DNA of 64,000 bases, taken from positions 766,345-830,344 of the forward strand of contig NZ_JAEHGD010000001.1 of the NCBI RefSeq assembly GCF_016097405.1, given 5' to 3'. The first letter of the stretch is position 1, and each line of letters begins with the position of its first letter. The position numbers and the translations under genes were made by a program. The notes beneath the pieces are model-generated. The model was not told where the DNA came from. It saw nothing but the letters and a program-made list of their open reading frames with translations, and did no database searches. Shown in pieces: positions 48,805 to 57,603 of this stretch. Source of the stretch: a methane-oxidizing endosymbiont of Gigantopelta aegis (GTDB taxonomy: Bacteria; Pseudomonadota; Gammaproteobacteria; Methylococcales; Methylomonadaceae).

Positions 48805-49578
48805 ATGCGTATCATTACTTTTAATGCCAATGGCATTCGCGCCGCTGAACGCAAGGGCTTTTTTAACTGGCTCAAACAGCAAAATGCCGATGTTGTTTGC
48901 ATTCAGGAAACCAAAGCCCAGGAACATCAATTAAGCGCCGACGTCTTTTGTCCGACAGGTTATCATTGTTATTATCATGACGCCATAAAAAAAGGCTATA
49001 GCGGTGTTGCGCTATACTGCAAAAAAGAACCCGACACGCTTATAAAAGGCATCGGCTGGGATGATGTCGATGCGGAAGGCCGATTTATTGAAGCACAATT
49101 TGGAAATTTAAGCGTTATTTCTCTCTACCTTCCTTCGGGTTCTTCCAGTGAAGAACGCCAGGCCATTAAATTCAAGTTTTTAGATCGCTTTATGCCATGG
49201 CTGGAACAAGCCAGTCAGAATGGACGCGATTATATTATTTGTGGCGACTGGAATATCGCCCACAAAGAAATCGATTTAAAAAACTGGAAAGCCAATCAGA
49301 AAAACTCCGGCTTTTTACCAGAAGAGCGCGCCTGGATGGATCAGCTATTCGCTGAAAACAAATGGTACGACGCCTTCCGGCTGGTCAACTCGGACGCTGA
49401 CCAATACACCTGGTGGTCCAATCGCGGCCAGGCTTGGGCCAAAAATGTCGGCTGGCGCATTGATTACCAGATCATCAGCGCCAGTTTAAAAGACAAAGTG
49501 TTAAGCGCCAGTATTTATAAAGATGAACGCTTTTCGGATCATGCGCCATTAATTATGGATTACGACTATCCATTTTAA
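48805..49578 (+). CDS. xthA: Exodeoxyribonuclease III / AP endonuclease
   Basis: It incises abasic sites and trims 3' ends in base excision repair. The 257-residue protein has the EEP fold signatures ITFNANGIRAA (Asn), VVCIQETKA (metal Glu), YSGVALYCKK, GDWNIAHKEIDLKNW (Asp, Asn) and the terminal FSDHAPLIMDYDY (Asp-His). All catalytic residues are present. Its 3' end overlaps the convergent ampG-like gene by 26 bases. Confidence 0.96.
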   Translation: MRIITFNANGIRAAERKGFFNWLKQQNADVVCIQETKAQEHQLSADVFCPTGYHCYYHDAIKKGYSGVALYCKKEPDTLIKGIGWDDVDAEGRFIEAQFGNLSVISLYLPSGSSSEERQAIKFKFLDRFMPWLEQASQNGRDYIICGDWNIAHKEIDLKNWKANQKNSGFLPEERAWMDQLFAENKWYDAFRLVNSDADQYTWWSNRGQAWAKNVGWRIDYQIISASLKDKVLSASIYKDERFSDHAPLIMDYDYPF

Positions 49579-50908
49579 CCTTGTCACGCTGTACATACAT
49601 TAAAATCATGACCAACGCGACAGCTGGCAAGCCAATCGCAGCGGCATACACAAAAAATGCCGGATAGCCAAATTGCTCAACAATTTCACCAGAAAAGCCA
49701 CCGAGCAATTTGGCCGGCAATGTCATTAAGGAACTGAACAGCGCATATTGGGTGGCGGTATAGGCTGTATTGGTCAAGCTGGATAAATAGGCAATAAAAA
49801 CTGCCGTCGCGATACCACCACTCAGATTATCAGCACTGATTACCATCGCTAATAAGACTAGATCAGGCGTCGATAGCGCTAAAAAGGCAAACAATACATT
49901 TGTCGCCGAAACTAAAATAGCACCTAATAACAGTGGCCGCATGATGCCATAGCGCAATACTAAAACGCCACCTAAAGACGCCCCAAATATGGTCATAAAA
50001 AACCCGAAAACTTTGCTGATTTCAGCAATTTCTGTCTTGCTAAAACCCAAGTCCAGATAAAACGGATTCGCCATCACGCCCATCGTAATATCGCTGAGCT
50101 TATAAATGGCAATCAATAGCAAAATAAGCATGCCTTTTTTACCATTGCGAACAAAAAATTCGACAAATGGTGCAATAATGGCGTCGGATACGGCCGCTAC
50201 CAGCTTATTCCAGCGCGAGCGAACCTTCCCAACACCCAAGACATCTTCAACCACCTTTTCCGCGGCCTGCGCAATGCGATCGGCTTCATGTGCAGGCTCT
50301 TTTATCAGCAATACGGTCATCACCCCCACTGACATCATCGCCGCCATACTCAAATAAGCCGTTCGCCAATCAGCAAAATCGGCAATATAAAAGGCTCCGG
50401 CCCCAGCAACTAATAACGCAACCCGATAACCAAATACGTAAGCGGCGGCCATTGCCCCCTGGTACGCCGGCACAGCCGCCTCAATCCGGTAGGCATCGAC
50501 AACAATATCCTGCGTCGCTGAACAAAAGGCCACCCAAACTGCCAGCAAAGCGATGTACTGCAGCTGCCTGTGCGGATCGGCCAAGGCCATACCGACTAAC
50601 CCTAAGGCTATACCAGTTTGCGCCAACAACATCCAACTGCGACGCTTGCCGAACAGCCGGGTCATCATAGGTAGCGGCAAGCGATCGACAACCGGCGCCC
50701 AAAATACCTTGATGGAATAGGTCACACCGACCCAACTGAAATACCCAATAACGGACAAAGTGACGCCTTCATCCCGCAACCAGGCCGACAGCGTCGAAAA
50801 AACCAACAAATAAGGCAGACCTGCTGAAAACCCCAGAAATACCATCTGCAACACAACCGGCCGCAAATAAATTTTAAATTCACCCCAGCCGGTCTTTTTC
50901 ATAACCAT
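49553..50908 (-). CDS. ampG: AmpG-like muropeptide permease (MFS)
   Basis: It imports GlcNAc-anhydroMurNAc peptides for cell-wall recycling. I choose ATG 50908 because GGAG lies six bases before it; this gives 451 residues. About twelve to fourteen membrane helices are seen. FSAGLPYLLVFSTLSAWLRDEG near residue 24 and FCSATQDIVVDAYRIEA near 127 are characteristic of AmpG, with an insert of charged residues (VVEDVLGVGKVRSRWNK) in the central loop. Convergent overlap with xthA. Role in beta-lactamase induction cannot be judged. Confidence 0.92.
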   Translation of the reverse strand: MVMKKTGWGEFKIYLRPVVLQMVFLGFSAGLPYLLVFSTLSAWLRDEGVTLSVIGYFSWVGVTYSIKVFWAPVVDRLPLPMMTRLFGKRRSWMLLAQTGIALGLVGMALADPHRQLQYIALLAVWVAFCSATQDIVVDAYRIEAAVPAYQGAMAAAYVFGYRVALLVAGAGAFYIADFADWRTAYLSMAAMMSVGVMTVLLIKEPAHEADRIAQAAEKVVEDVLGVGKVRSRWNKLVAAVSDAIIAPFVEFFVRNGKKGMLILLLIAIYKLSDITMGVMANPFYLDLGFSKTEIAEISKVFGFFMTIFGASLGGVLVLRYGIMRPLLLGAILVSATNVLFAFLALSTPDLVLLAMVISADNLSGGIATAVFIAYLSSLTNTAYTATQYALFSSLMTLPAKLLGGFSGEIVEQFGYPAFFVYAAAIGLPAVALVMILMYVQRDKVKMDSRNP

Positions 50909-50942
50909 ACACTTCTCCAAGCTATAATACGCGCCATCAGAC

Positions 50943-50971
50943 AAAAAAAAGGGCAACCCATTGGATTGCCC
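50943..50971 (-). terminator. Rho-independent terminator of nhaD
   Basis: GGGCAA (50951-50956)/TTGCCC (50966-50971) is followed on the minus strand by eight T residues (50950-50943), 26 bases past the nhaD stop and just upstream of the ampG start. Confidence 0.85.
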
Positions 50972-50996
50972 TGTTTTATATCAAACAGTCGATGAA

Positions 50997-52361
50997 CTAA
51001 CCATTAACCAGATAATGCGCAAAAATACTCGCCGCGTAGCCTGCCGCAATCGCTGGCGTCCACTTCAGATGACTGAAGAAGGTGTATTTGTGATTGGATT
51101 GACCCATCAACGCAACACCTGCCGCCGATCCAACGGAGAGCATTGACCCACCGACACCCGCCGTCAAGGTCACCAACAACCACTGATACAAATCCATATC
51201 CAAATTCATGCTTAATACTGCGAACATCACCGGAATATTATCAACGATAGCCGATAAGATACCGACCAGGATATTTGCCCCGGTTTGTCCTAGACCATCA
51301 TACATGGCGCCAGACAGCAATTCCAGATAACCAATATAGCCTAAGCCACCGACCGAGAAAACCACACCGAAGAAGAAAAACAGAGTATCCCATTCTGCAT
51401 CTCTGACTTTTTCAAAAATATCAAATTTGCCACTCGTTTCTATAGAACCATAAAGTAAATTTATGCGGTAGCCATATATCATCAAAATAGACAAGCCCAC
51501 CATCATCCCCATAAAAGGTGGCAAGTGCAGCACCTGCTTAAAGCTCACTGCGATGGTGATCGTCAATGCAAACAAAACACAAACCACGATGCCGCCCGGC
51601 TTAATCTGGACAGCCGCCTCATGCGTTTCTTCAGGGTACTCATCAGGAACAGCCATATACATGATGGCAGCCGGCACAACATAGTTAACGACCGAAGGTA
51701 TAAATAATTTAAAGAAATCAAAAAATTCAGCATAGCCTGCCTGCCAGACCATTAAGGTCGTAATATCGCCAAATGGACTGAACGCGCCACCGGCATTAGC
51801 TGCAACGACAAGATTGACAAAACCGATGGAAACAAATTTTTCATTATTACCACCGACCGCCAGTACCACCGCGCCAACCAACAGGGCTGATGTCAGGTTA
51901 TCGGCAACCGCCGACAAAAAGAAGGTGATAATGCCAGTAATCCAGAACAATTTCCGATAGCCAAACCCACGCCTGACCATCCATGAGCGTAAGGCTTCAA
52001 ATACATTGCGCTCGGCCATCGCGTTGATATAGGTCATCGCCACCAACAAAAACAGCATCAACTCGGCGTATTCTTTGAGGTTGAATTCAAACGCTTCATG
52101 CAAATCTTCGGTTGAAACCCCGGCCTCGCTCGCCAGTATCGCAGCATGCGCCCAAATAATACCGGCTGCCAGAATAACCGGTTTGGATTTCCGTAGCCCA
52201 GTGAACTCTTCGGCCATGACAAAGCCATAGGCAATGATAAAAATCAGAACGGTATAAATTCCCCGCTCTGTTCCCGTCAGCCCCAGATTGGTAAATTCCG
52301 CAGCCATTGCCACTTGCGGCCCTAGCAAGACACCTGCCAGAATAATCATTAAGCGTAACAA
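50997..52361 (-). CDS. nhaD: NhaD-type Na+/H+ antiporter
   Basis: It exports Na+ or Li+ in exchange for protons across the inner membrane. The 454-residue protein begins with a signal-like helix, has about twelve membrane segments and the ion-transporter superfamily blocks AVADNLTSALLVGAV near residue 154, NAGGAFSPFGDITTLMVWQAG near 188 and IVDNIPVMFAVLSMN near 374. The paired DN motifs in two inverted repeats fit the NhaD family. It is transcribed alone. The 199-base gap before it holds an AGCGC palindrome (52422-52433) but no recognised riboswitch. Confidence 0.93.
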   Translation of the reverse strand: MLRLMIILAGVLLGPQVAMAAEFTNLGLTGTERGIYTVLIFIIAYGFVMAEEFTGLRKSKPVILAAGIIWAHAAILASEAGVSTEDLHEAFEFNLKEYAELMLFLLVAMTYINAMAERNVFEALRSWMVRRGFGYRKLFWITGIITFFLSAVADNLTSALLVGAVVLAVGGNNEKFVSIGFVNLVVAANAGGAFSPFGDITTLMVWQAGYAEFFDFFKLFIPSVVNYVVPAAIMYMAVPDEYPEETHEAAVQIKPGGIVVCVLFALTITIAVSFKQVLHLPPFMGMMVGLSILMIYGYRINLLYGSIETSGKFDIFEKVRDAEWDTLFFFFGVVFSVGGLGYIGYLELLSGAMYDGLGQTGANILVGILSAIVDNIPVMFAVLSMNLDMDLYQWLLVTLTAGVGGSMLSVGSAAGVALMGQSNHKYTFFSHLKWTPAIAAGYAASIFAHYLVNG

Positions 52362-52560
52362 AACAACCCCCTACCCTTTGTAAATATTGAAATTGTGAAT
52401 ATTTTTCAACCGGAAGAGCAAGCGCTAAAGCGCAGCCCACCGAGTCGTAAGAATGGTAATAACAAACAACCGGCTATATTATCACCATCTATTTATCTTT
52501 GTCATTTAATCAATCCCAGTATATCATTAACGCTTCCTATTAAATGATCTTACCTAGTCC

Positions 52561-54216
52561 ATGTATCAATATAACGATATCGATCAAACGCTTGTCGATG
52601 AACGGGTGGCCCAATATCGCGGGCAAACCGAACGCTATCTAAAAGGCGAAATCGGTGAAGATGAATTTCGCGCCCTGCGGCTGATGAATGGTTTATATAT
52701 TCAGACCCATGCCCCGATGCTCAGGGTTGCCATCCCGTATGGCTTGCTCGCCTCAAAGCAGGTTCGTAAGCTGGCTGAAATTGCACGTAAATATGACAAA
52801 GGCTATTGCCATTTTTCCACGCGTCAGAATGTTCAGTATAATTGGCCTAAATTAGAACAAGTGCCTGATATTCTGGCCGAACTCGCCAGCGTTCAAATGC
52901 ACGCCATTCAAACCAGCGGCAACTGCATGCGCAACACGACAACCGACCACCTTGCAGGTGTTTGCCCAGATGAACTGGAAGACCCAAGACCCTGGTGTGA
53001 GATTATTCGCCAATGGACGACGTTGCATCCCGAATTTGCTTATTTACCCCGCAAATTCAAAATCGCCGTCAGCAGTTCGGCAACGGATCGCGCGGCAACA
53101 CAATTCCACGACATTGGCGTGCATATCGTTAAAAACGCTCAGGGCGAAACCGGTTTCCGCATTTTAGTCGGTGGCGGACTCGGTAGAACGCCGATAATTG
53201 GCACCGAAATCAAAGCCTTTTTGGAGCCCAAATATCTGCTCGCTTATCTCGATGCCATTTTGCGCATTTACAATCTGTACGGCCGCCGCGATAACAAATA
53301 CAAGGCGCGCATCAAAATTTTAGTCCGCGAAGAAGGCATCGATAAAATCCGTGAAAAAGTCGAACAGGAATGGCTGAAAAACCGAGACAAGTTGATCTTA
53401 AAACAAGAAAAAATTGATCATATCAAAAGCTTTTTTAGGCCACCGGCTTATGATCCGAATGCCAATCAAGATCAAAGCTTAAGCTCTCATCAGCAACAAA
53501 ATCCAGCGTTTGCACGCTGGTTAGAAAAGAATGTTTGCGCCCATAAACAGCCGGGCTACCGCAATGTTATGCTGTCGCTGAAAGCGCCTGACTCGCCGCC
53601 GGGCGATATTACCGCCGAACAACTCGATGCGGTCGCCGATTTGGCCGACCAGTACAGTTTTGGCGAAGTACGCACCACACATCGGCAGAATCTGGTTCTG
53701 GCAGATGTCAAACAAGCCGATTTATTCCCATTATGGCAGCGTTTGGTCGACATTAAACTGGCAACACCCAATATCGGCACGGCAACCGATATGATTTGCT
53801 GTCCAGGGCTTGATTTTTGCAGCCTGGCAAATGCTGGCTCCATTGGCGTCGCACGCGAAATCAACGAGGCTTTAGATGATATTGATTATGTTCATGATAT
53901 CGGTGAATTGAAAATCAATATGTCTGGCTGCATGAATGGCTGCGCCCATCAAAGCGTAGGGCATATCGGTATTTTAGGCGTCGATAAAAAAGGCAGTGAA
54001 TGGTATCAAATCACCTTAGGCGGCTCTTCTGAAAACGAAGCAGCCATCGGAAAACGCTTAGGGCCTGCGGTCGCCAAAAATGAAATAACACCGGCGATTC
54101 GTAAGATTTTAGATATTTACCTAAAACAGCGCCAACACGAAGAAGAAACCTTCCTTGAAACTGTCAACCGTATTGGCATTGACCCTTTTAAAGAGCACGT
54201 TTATGCAAATCATTAA
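52561..54216 (+). CDS. cysI: Sulfite/nitrite reductase hemoprotein (CysI/NirA family)
   Basis: It reduces sulfite to sulfide (or nitrite to ammonia) with a siroheme coupled to a 4Fe-4S cluster. The 551-residue protein has FSTRQNVQYNWPKLEQVPDI, HAIQTSGNCMRNTTTDHLAG near residue 116, and the cluster Cys residues in CCPGLDFC near 420 and GCMNGCAHQ near 458. The immediately overlapping DUF934 gene is the usual partner of assimilatory sulfite reductase in proteobacteria, so sulfite is the likelier substrate. The electron donor is not evident. Confidence 0.9.
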   Translation: MYQYNDIDQTLVDERVAQYRGQTERYLKGEIGEDEFRALRLMNGLYIQTHAPMLRVAIPYGLLASKQVRKLAEIARKYDKGYCHFSTRQNVQYNWPKLEQVPDILAELASVQMHAIQTSGNCMRNTTTDHLAGVCPDELEDPRPWCEIIRQWTTLHPEFAYLPRKFKIAVSSSATDRAATQFHDIGVHIVKNAQGETGFRILVGGGLGRTPIIGTEIKAFLEPKYLLAYLDAILRIYNLYGRRDNKYKARIKILVREEGIDKIREKVEQEWLKNRDKLILKQEKIDHIKSFFRPPAYDPNANQDQSLSSHQQQNPAFARWLEKNVCAHKQPGYRNVMLSLKAPDSPPGDITAEQLDAVADLADQYSFGEVRTTHRQNLVLADVKQADLFPLWQRLVDIKLATPNIGTATDMICCPGLDFCSLANAGSIGVAREINEALDDIDYVHDIGELKINMSGCMNGCAHQSVGHIGILGVDKKGSEWYQITLGGSSENEAAIGKRLGPAVAKNEITPAIRKILDIYLKQRQHEEETFLETVNRIGIDPFKEHVYANH

Positions 54217-54658
54217 AGATCGCCAAATTATCGAAAACAACTGGTCGTTTATCGAGGATGACCAAGCCTTGCCAACGGGTAACGTGATTATCAGCGTATC
54301 ACGCTGGCAGACCGGAAAGCCACAATTACAGCAACATGTCGCGCAACTAGGCCTGCGCTTACAACCAAGCGACAATGTTGCCGACATTGCGCAGGACTTA
54401 GCGCATTTTGACCTGATCGACTTGCACTTCCCGGTCTTTACCGATGGCCGGGGGTTTTCTCAAGCAAAACTATTGCGCGACCGTTACCAGTATGCCGGCG
54501 AAATTCGCGCTAGCGGTAATTTTATGGTTGATCAAGTTTTTTATATGACCAAAGTTGGCATCAATGCGTTTGAATTAAACAACGAAAAACAACTCCCTCT
54601 CGCCATTTCCCTGATGGACGATTTTTCGGTCAGTTATCAAGAATTGCTGTTCGCTTAA
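54203..54658 (+). CDS. DUF934 protein associated with sulfite reductase
   Basis: The start at 54203 lies inside the cysI end and overlaps it by 14 bases; it gives 151 residues. The DUF934 signature DLIDLHFPVFTDGRGFSQAKLLRDR near residue 71 and GNFMVDQVFYMTKVGINAFEL are clear. Genes of this family sit beside cysI or cysH across proteobacteria, and the protein is thought to help sulfite reduction; the mechanism is unknown. Confidence 0.93.
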   Translation: MQIIKDRQIIENNWSFIEDDQALPTGNVIISVSRWQTGKPQLQQHVAQLGLRLQPSDNVADIAQDLAHFDLIDLHFPVFTDGRGFSQAKLLRDRYQYAGEIRASGNFMVDQVFYMTKVGINAFELNNEKQLPLAISLMDDFSVSYQELLFA

Positions 54659-54664
54659 ATAATA

Positions 54665-54702
54665 CACACAGAACCTAGACAGCATTATTCAGGTTCTGTG
54701 TG
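54665..54702 (+). terminator. Long hairpin after the cysI-DUF934 operon
   Basis: The perfect 12-bp stem CACACAGAACCT (54665-54676)/AGGTTCTGTGTG (54691-54702) with a 14-base loop lies seven bases past the stop. No clear T run follows, so it may end or protect the transcript rather than terminate strongly. Confidence 0.55.
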
Positions 54703-54829
54703 ATACATTTCACACAACCCCACATTGTCTATTCAACATCAGTTGCCCTCACCTGACAACTACCAAGGCATAACCTATAATCAAAACTAAACCGTGGCTA
54801 CACAGCGTAATCAATTGAATAAGAAGAAC

Positions 54830-54928
54830 TTAATATCAGTTTCTTATGGAGAAGTGGATGTGACATTCATGTTACAAGCCTACAAGGATGTATTCACGGC
54901 GTCTTCTGGAACAAATAACTGATATTAA
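54830..54928. repeat. Covarying hairpin repeat, copy C (divergent)
   Basis: The outer stem starts TTAATATCAGTT (54830-54841) and ends AACTGATATTAA (54917-54928), 12 perfect pairs extended by a weaker stem. The core has GTGACAT/ATGTTAC as inner hairpin and AGGATGTATTCACGGCGTC, matching the conserved tract of copies A and B. It fills the centre of the 324-base gap 54659-54982; the rest of that gap shows only the hairpin after DUF934. Confidence 0.75.
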
Positions 54929-54982
54929 ATGTTTATATACGCTGAGTAGCTGCACTAAACCGAGTATTACGTAGGCCCCATT

Positions 54983-55861
54983 ATGAGTTTTTTTGGCAAC
55001 ATAGCCAGAGCATTTGTGCTTCTATTGTTTATAGGACTATCTATCTTGCTGACAGGATGCAAGCCGCCTGAAAAACCTCTGCGCTTAGGGAGTAATATCT
55101 GGATTGGTTACGAAACCTTGCACCTAGCCCAGAAGCAGGGCTATTACGATGACCTGGTATTAAAGCTAGTTCAAATGCCATCGGCGACCGATGTCATGCA
55201 CGCTTTTCGCCATCACATGCTGGAACTTGCCGCACTCACTCTTGATGAAGCATTGTCGTTAAAACAAACCGAAGATGACATTCAGATTATTTTGGTTTTT
55301 GATTTTTCACAGGGCGCAGATATTCTACTCGGCCAACCTGAAATCAAGACACTGGCTCAACTGAAAAATAAAAAAGTAGGTGTTGAAAATACCGCAGTAG
55401 GCGCTATTTTACTGGATAGCGCATTAACTGAGGCACAATTAACGTCTGCCGATATCAAGATTATTCCCCTGACCGCCAACGAACATCAACAAGCCTTTAA
55501 TACACACCAAGTTGATGCTGTGGTGACTTTTGAGCCCATCAAAACACAGCTATTAGCACAAGGCGCGAACAACCTGTTTGATAGCCGCCATATTCCAAAT
55601 CGTATCGTTGATGTCTTAGTCGTTCGCAAAGACATTGCCAATCAATATCCCGAAGCGATTCAGAAATTGCTTTCCGGCTACTTCAAAGCCTTAGACTATC
55701 TTTCCGCCCACCCCACTCAAGCCGCTGAAAAAATTGCACCGCGCATGCATGTCTCAAGTGATACGGTGGCCAAACAATATGACGGCATCAAAATTCCCTC
55801 TCGGATCGAAAATATCGCCTTATTAAGACACGATCAAGCCTTGTTATCTCCAACTCGCTAA
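54983..55861 (+). CDS. NMT1/THI5-like ABC-type substrate-binding lipoprotein, probably 3'-truncated
   Basis: A 292-residue exported protein with a lipobox (ILLTGCKPPEK). The mature part is a type 2 periplasmic binding protein of the NMT1/TauA type: LRLGSNIWIGYETLHLAQKQG, LTLDEALSLKQ, LKNKKVGVENTAVGAILL and VDAVVTFEPIKTQLL. The ligand is unknown; relatives bind taurine, nitrate, thiamine precursors or metals. The chain ends abruptly at ALLSPTR, one base before the IS3-family element, while relatives usually continue for some 30 more residues, so truncation is likely. No permease or ATPase gene is adjacent, so it may have been a sensor partner. Confidence 0.75.
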   Translation: MSFFGNIARAFVLLLFIGLSILLTGCKPPEKPLRLGSNIWIGYETLHLAQKQGYYDDLVLKLVQMPSATDVMHAFRHHMLELAALTLDEALSLKQTEDDIQIILVFDFSQGADILLGQPEIKTLAQLKNKKVGVENTAVGAILLDSALTEAQLTSADIKIIPLTANEHQQAFNTHQVDAVVTFEPIKTQLLAQGANNLFDSRHIPNRIVDVLVVRKDIANQYPEAIQKLLSGYFKALDYLSAHPTQAAEKIAPRMHVSSDTVAKQYDGIKIPSRIENIALLRHDQALLSPTR

Positions 55862-55862
55862 A

Positions 55863-57515
55863 TGTCAACCAACCTGTCGCATTTTTTGCAATAATTTACG
55901 AAATGAATTTTATTAAGCTGCTTGACATTCTGTTGTGTTGAAATTTTCCTTATCCGGATTAAGATAAACATGGCCAATGGGCGTTAAATTTCGTGTTTGT
56001 CGTCCATTCCATCGCTCTGGATTGTCTCTTTTTGCTTGCTCGATGACTCGTTTTCTTTTTTCGAGTACGGCGCTGTCTAAGCCGTTATGGCGTTGGTTGG
56101 GTGTTACAAACTTGAGCGCACTGTGTTGATGTTCATTGTTGAACCAACAAACGAAAGCTTCAACCCAGTTCCTGGCTTCGCTTAATGTTTTAAAAGGGTT
56201 TTCTGGAAAGGTATGATGATATTTGACTGTTTTAAATAACGATTCTGAATAAGGATTATCATTACTGACACGAGGTCTGCTGAACGACGTGGCAATGTCT
56301 AAATCGACCAATTTGGCCCTTAATGTTGCGCCTTTCATCGGACTGCCGTTGTCAGAATGTATCACCAATTGCTTTTTGTCGATGTTTTCCCGGCGAGCGA
56401 TATCTTCGATCAAATCAGCAGCGTGTGCGCTTGATTCGGCATCATGAACTTGCCAGCCTACGATTTTCCGACTATAGATGTCCATCACCATGTAGAGGTA
56501 AAAATACTGCCCTTTGACGGGGCTTAATAAATACGTAATATCCCACGAGTAGATTTGATTGGCCTGTGTGGCTTTGAGTGACTGCGGTTTATTATGCTGA
56601 CCTGCGGCTCCTTTAGCTCTGTGCTTAAGCTGGTTGTGGGCTTTCATGACACGATAAAAGGTTGATTCTGATGCGAGATAGCAGCCCAAATCCAATAACC
56701 TCGGAACGATTTGATGCGGCGTTAAAGCGCTGTATTCCGGTTTATTAATCACGGTGATGATTTCTTGCTTGATGGCCTCGGATAATTGATTGTGCACAGG
56801 CGCTGTATTGTGCAGTCGTAGGTCTTCTGAGAGTCCTTCTCCCCGGTTCCAACGCTGATAGGTTCGAGCTGATATACCCACCAGTTCACAGGCTAATTTC
56901 TGCCGCGCTCCATTGTCAACGGCTTCATCAATGAGTGCGCTGTAGTGTTGGCGATCTGAGTAGGCGATTAATCGGCCGCCTTTTCCCCCAGATCGCTTGG
57001 CACTTTTTGATAACACCAGTAAAGCCGCTGTTTCTGATAACGCTTTCTCTTTGCGGTTTAGCTCCTTATGCAAACGCTTGTTTTCTTGTTTGAGTTTTGT
57101 TTGCGCCTGTTTATATACGGATTCTGTTGATTTAGATTCTGACAAAAATTCCGCTTTCCAGGTATTTAGATGATGTAAGTAGATGCCTTGTTCACGACAA
57201 TAGGCGCTAGCCTGATCATCGGTGAGATGATGACAATGAACAATGGCTTCAAAACGTTCTACTGTATTCCAATCTTGAGGGCTTTTTTCTTTTGACATGT
57301 TTGACTCTGTTTTTTCGAGTTGATTTTTCTTAGCTAACCGAATCCATTTTTGAAGTGTGGAGTAACCCACACCTAAAGTAACTGCAATTTGCTTTAGCGA
57401 TTGTTCTGGTCTTCTGGATAATGCTTTTTCTACTGATTGTACTTTAAATTCTTGGCTAAATACGCTCATTTTTGTCTCCTGATTTAAAATTTCCTAGGCG
57501 ACAGGTATGTTGACA
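55863..57515 (-). mobile_element. IS3-family insertion sequence (intact, 1653 bp)
   Basis: Ends TGTCAACCAACCTGTCGC (55863-55880) and GCGACAGGTATGTTGACA (57498-57515) are inverted repeats matching at 16 of 18 positions and begin with TG, as in IS3. No target duplication is visible in the flanks (CTAAA versus TAGGG), which suggests a deletion or rearrangement next to the element. Confidence 0.88.
55913..57469 (-). CDS. IS3-family transposase (single reading frame)
   Basis: A 518-residue transposase in one frame. The N-terminal HTH (MSVFSQEFKVQSVEKAL ... GYSTLQKWIRLAKK) is followed by a second HTH-like region and coiled coil (near residues 118-150), then an rve integrase core with SWDITYL (Asp), VIHSDNGSPM (Asp) and NPYSESLFKTVKY (Glu), giving a complete DDE triad. 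Most IS3 members use a frameshift between two frames; this one reads through, as some subgroups do. It looks active. Confidence 0.93.
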   Translation of the reverse strand: MSVFSQEFKVQSVEKALSRRPEQSLKQIAVTLGVGYSTLQKWIRLAKKNQLEKTESNMSKEKSPQDWNTVERFEAIVHCHHLTDDQASAYCREQGIYLHHLNTWKAEFLSESKSTESVYKQAQTKLKQENKRLHKELNRKEKALSETAALLVLSKSAKRSGGKGGRLIAYSDRQHYSALIDEAVDNGARQKLACELVGISARTYQRWNRGEGLSEDLRLHNTAPVHNQLSEAIKQEIITVINKPEYSALTPHQIVPRLLDLGCYLASESTFYRVMKAHNQLKHRAKGAAGQHNKPQSLKATQANQIYSWDITYLLSPVKGQYFYLYMVMDIYSRKIVGWQVHDAESSAHAADLIEDIARRENIDKKQLVIHSDNGSPMKGATLRAKLVDLDIATSFSRPRVSNDNPYSESLFKTVKYHHTFPENPFKTLSEARNWVEAFVCWFNNEHQHSALKFVTPNQRHNGLDSAVLEKRKRVIEQAKRDNPERWNGRQTRNLTPIGHVYLNPDKENFNTTECQAA

Positions 57516-57565
57516 TAGGGGGATAATGGCGTATGGCGTCTTGTAGATATTCGATTCTACTTCGG

Positions 57566-57596
57566 GGGAGTCTATTACTCTATCGCATAGACTCCC
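57566..57596. terminator. Hairpin at the end of the response regulator/kinase operon
   Basis: The perfect 10-bp stem GGGAGTCTAT (57566-57575)/ATAGACTCCC (57587-57596) lies just past the kinase stop at 57604, with no clear T run. It probably marks the transcript end between the kinase and the IS3 element. Confidence 0.5.
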
Positions 57597-57603
57597 TCGT
57601 ACA

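Noticed and set aside
52561-54216. Reading the CysI/NirA-type protein as a dedicated nitrite reductase
   Set aside because: The family motifs are shared by both enzymes; the coupled DUF934 gene favours sulfite, so I kept the sulfite call and noted the ambiguity.
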